A stretch of DNA of 64,000 nt from Bombyx mori (lineage: Eukaryota; Arthropoda; Insecta; Lepidoptera; Bombycidae), in contig NC_085119.1 in the NCBI RefSeq assembly GCF_030269925.1, positions 14,295,001-14,359,000 on the forward strand, in the 5' to 3' direction. Below, piece after piece: positions 63,690-64,000 of this stretch. Under the pieces are notes generated by a model that was not told where the DNA came from, did not search any database, and saw nothing but the letters and a program-made list of their open reading frames with translations. The translations under genes were made by a program, and so were the position numbers. Every line of letters starts with the position of its first letter. The stretch's first letter is position 1.

Positions 63690-63860
63690 GTGATCAAATA
63701 ACCACCCTAACTGGGCTGCAGTCGCAACCGCCATTCGAGAAGCTGAGGACCGGACGAGGTGGAAACAGCTCATGAAACAGGCCACAGTCAAGTTTCAGGG
63801 ATACGACCTTCAGTAATGAAGAATGCGACGATGAAGAAGGGAATCTTTATCTTTATCAGC
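63690..63860 (+). pseudogene. LINE C-terminus with TTTATC tail
   Basis: A frame reading NWAAVATAIREAEDRTRWKQ, LMKQATVKFQGYDLQ then stop fits the A.DR..W..L...AT end of a non-LTR protein. It is followed by ATCTTTATCTTTATC at 63842-63856. It is the second such tail within 220 bp. Confidence 0.6.
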
Positions 63861-63861
63861 A

Positions 63862-63981
63862 TTTTTTTTTCTTTATTGCCCTTGTAGGCAGACGAGCACA
63901 CGGCCCACCTGATGGTGAGTGGTTACCGTCGCCCATAGGCTTCAGCAATGCCAGGGGCAGAGCCAAGCCACTACCTACCGC
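63862..63981 (-). mobile_element. CR1-like LINE 3' tail
   Basis: Poly(T), TTGTAGGCAGACGAGCACAC, GATGGTGAGTGGTTACCGTC and CAGAGCCAAGCCACTACCTA. Ends close to the window edge. Confidence 0.88.
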
Positions 63982-64000
63982 AAATATACGGTCTCAGGGC

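Noticed and set aside
1..64000. CRISPR array, bacterial operon, prophage or toxin system
   Set aside because: No regularly spaced repeats, no dense coding and no prokaryotic start signals. The sequence is eukaryotic and repeat-rich.

Overview
This window looks like nuclear DNA of a lepidopteran, almost certainly a silkworm (Bombyx). The main evidence is more than 30 copies or remnants, on both strands, of a tRNA-headed SINE that I recognise as Bm1. Its body starts near ACTGGTGGTAGGACC and ends in AGCAATAAAA plus poly(A). The rest is AT-rich, with lepidopteran-type non-LTR retrotransposon fragments (Jockey, RTE-like, CR1-like, R4/Dong-like and GC-rich 3' tails), Helitron-like elements with A|TC...CTRR|T termini, and fold-back elements. 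I see no rRNA gene, no credible functional tRNA gene, no CRISPR array and no bacterial-type operon. The family assignments rest on recognition, not on a search.

Layout. Positions 1-10 kb hold Bm1 copies, a Dong-like 5' fragment lying in TAA repeats, a CR1-like 3' end, SINE-in-SINE nests and an RTE C-terminus. Positions 10-24 kb are mostly unassigned AT-rich DNA with full-length Bm1 copies, a Helitron split by a SINE, one member of a 13-kb-separated inverted repeat pair, and a promoter-like cluster near 22.5 kb (GC box, octamer, TATA, then an ATG). Positions 24-32 kb hold a 5'-truncated RTE-like insertion with a 14-bp target-site duplication (TSD), a decayed OTU-like reading frame cut by a SINE, an intact-ended Helitron and two short LINE tails with TSDs. 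Positions 32-39 kb are nearly featureless. Positions 39-47 kb hold an internally deleted RTE, a Bm1 that appears to supply the stop codon of a cysteine-rich open frame, an exact 85-bp direct repeat, and a reverse transcriptase pseudogene. Positions 47-57 kb hold a MITE-like element, a triple-nested RTE/LINE/SINE mosaic, and the only long ORF: a 626-residue Jockey-clade reverse transcriptase on the minus strand. Positions 57-64 kb hold fold-back structures, Helitrons, a GC-rich LINE nest with a 12-bp TSD, and more SINEs.

There is no gene cooperation to describe. Almost every coding signal is a retrotransposon remnant. The only candidates for host coding are a cysteine-rich frame at 41.6-41.9 kb, an unassigned frame at 49.7-50.1 kb, and whatever may start at 22.6 kb. 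I did not find a convincing new biological system. The most informative content is a set of nested insertions whose TSDs let the order of events be read directly.
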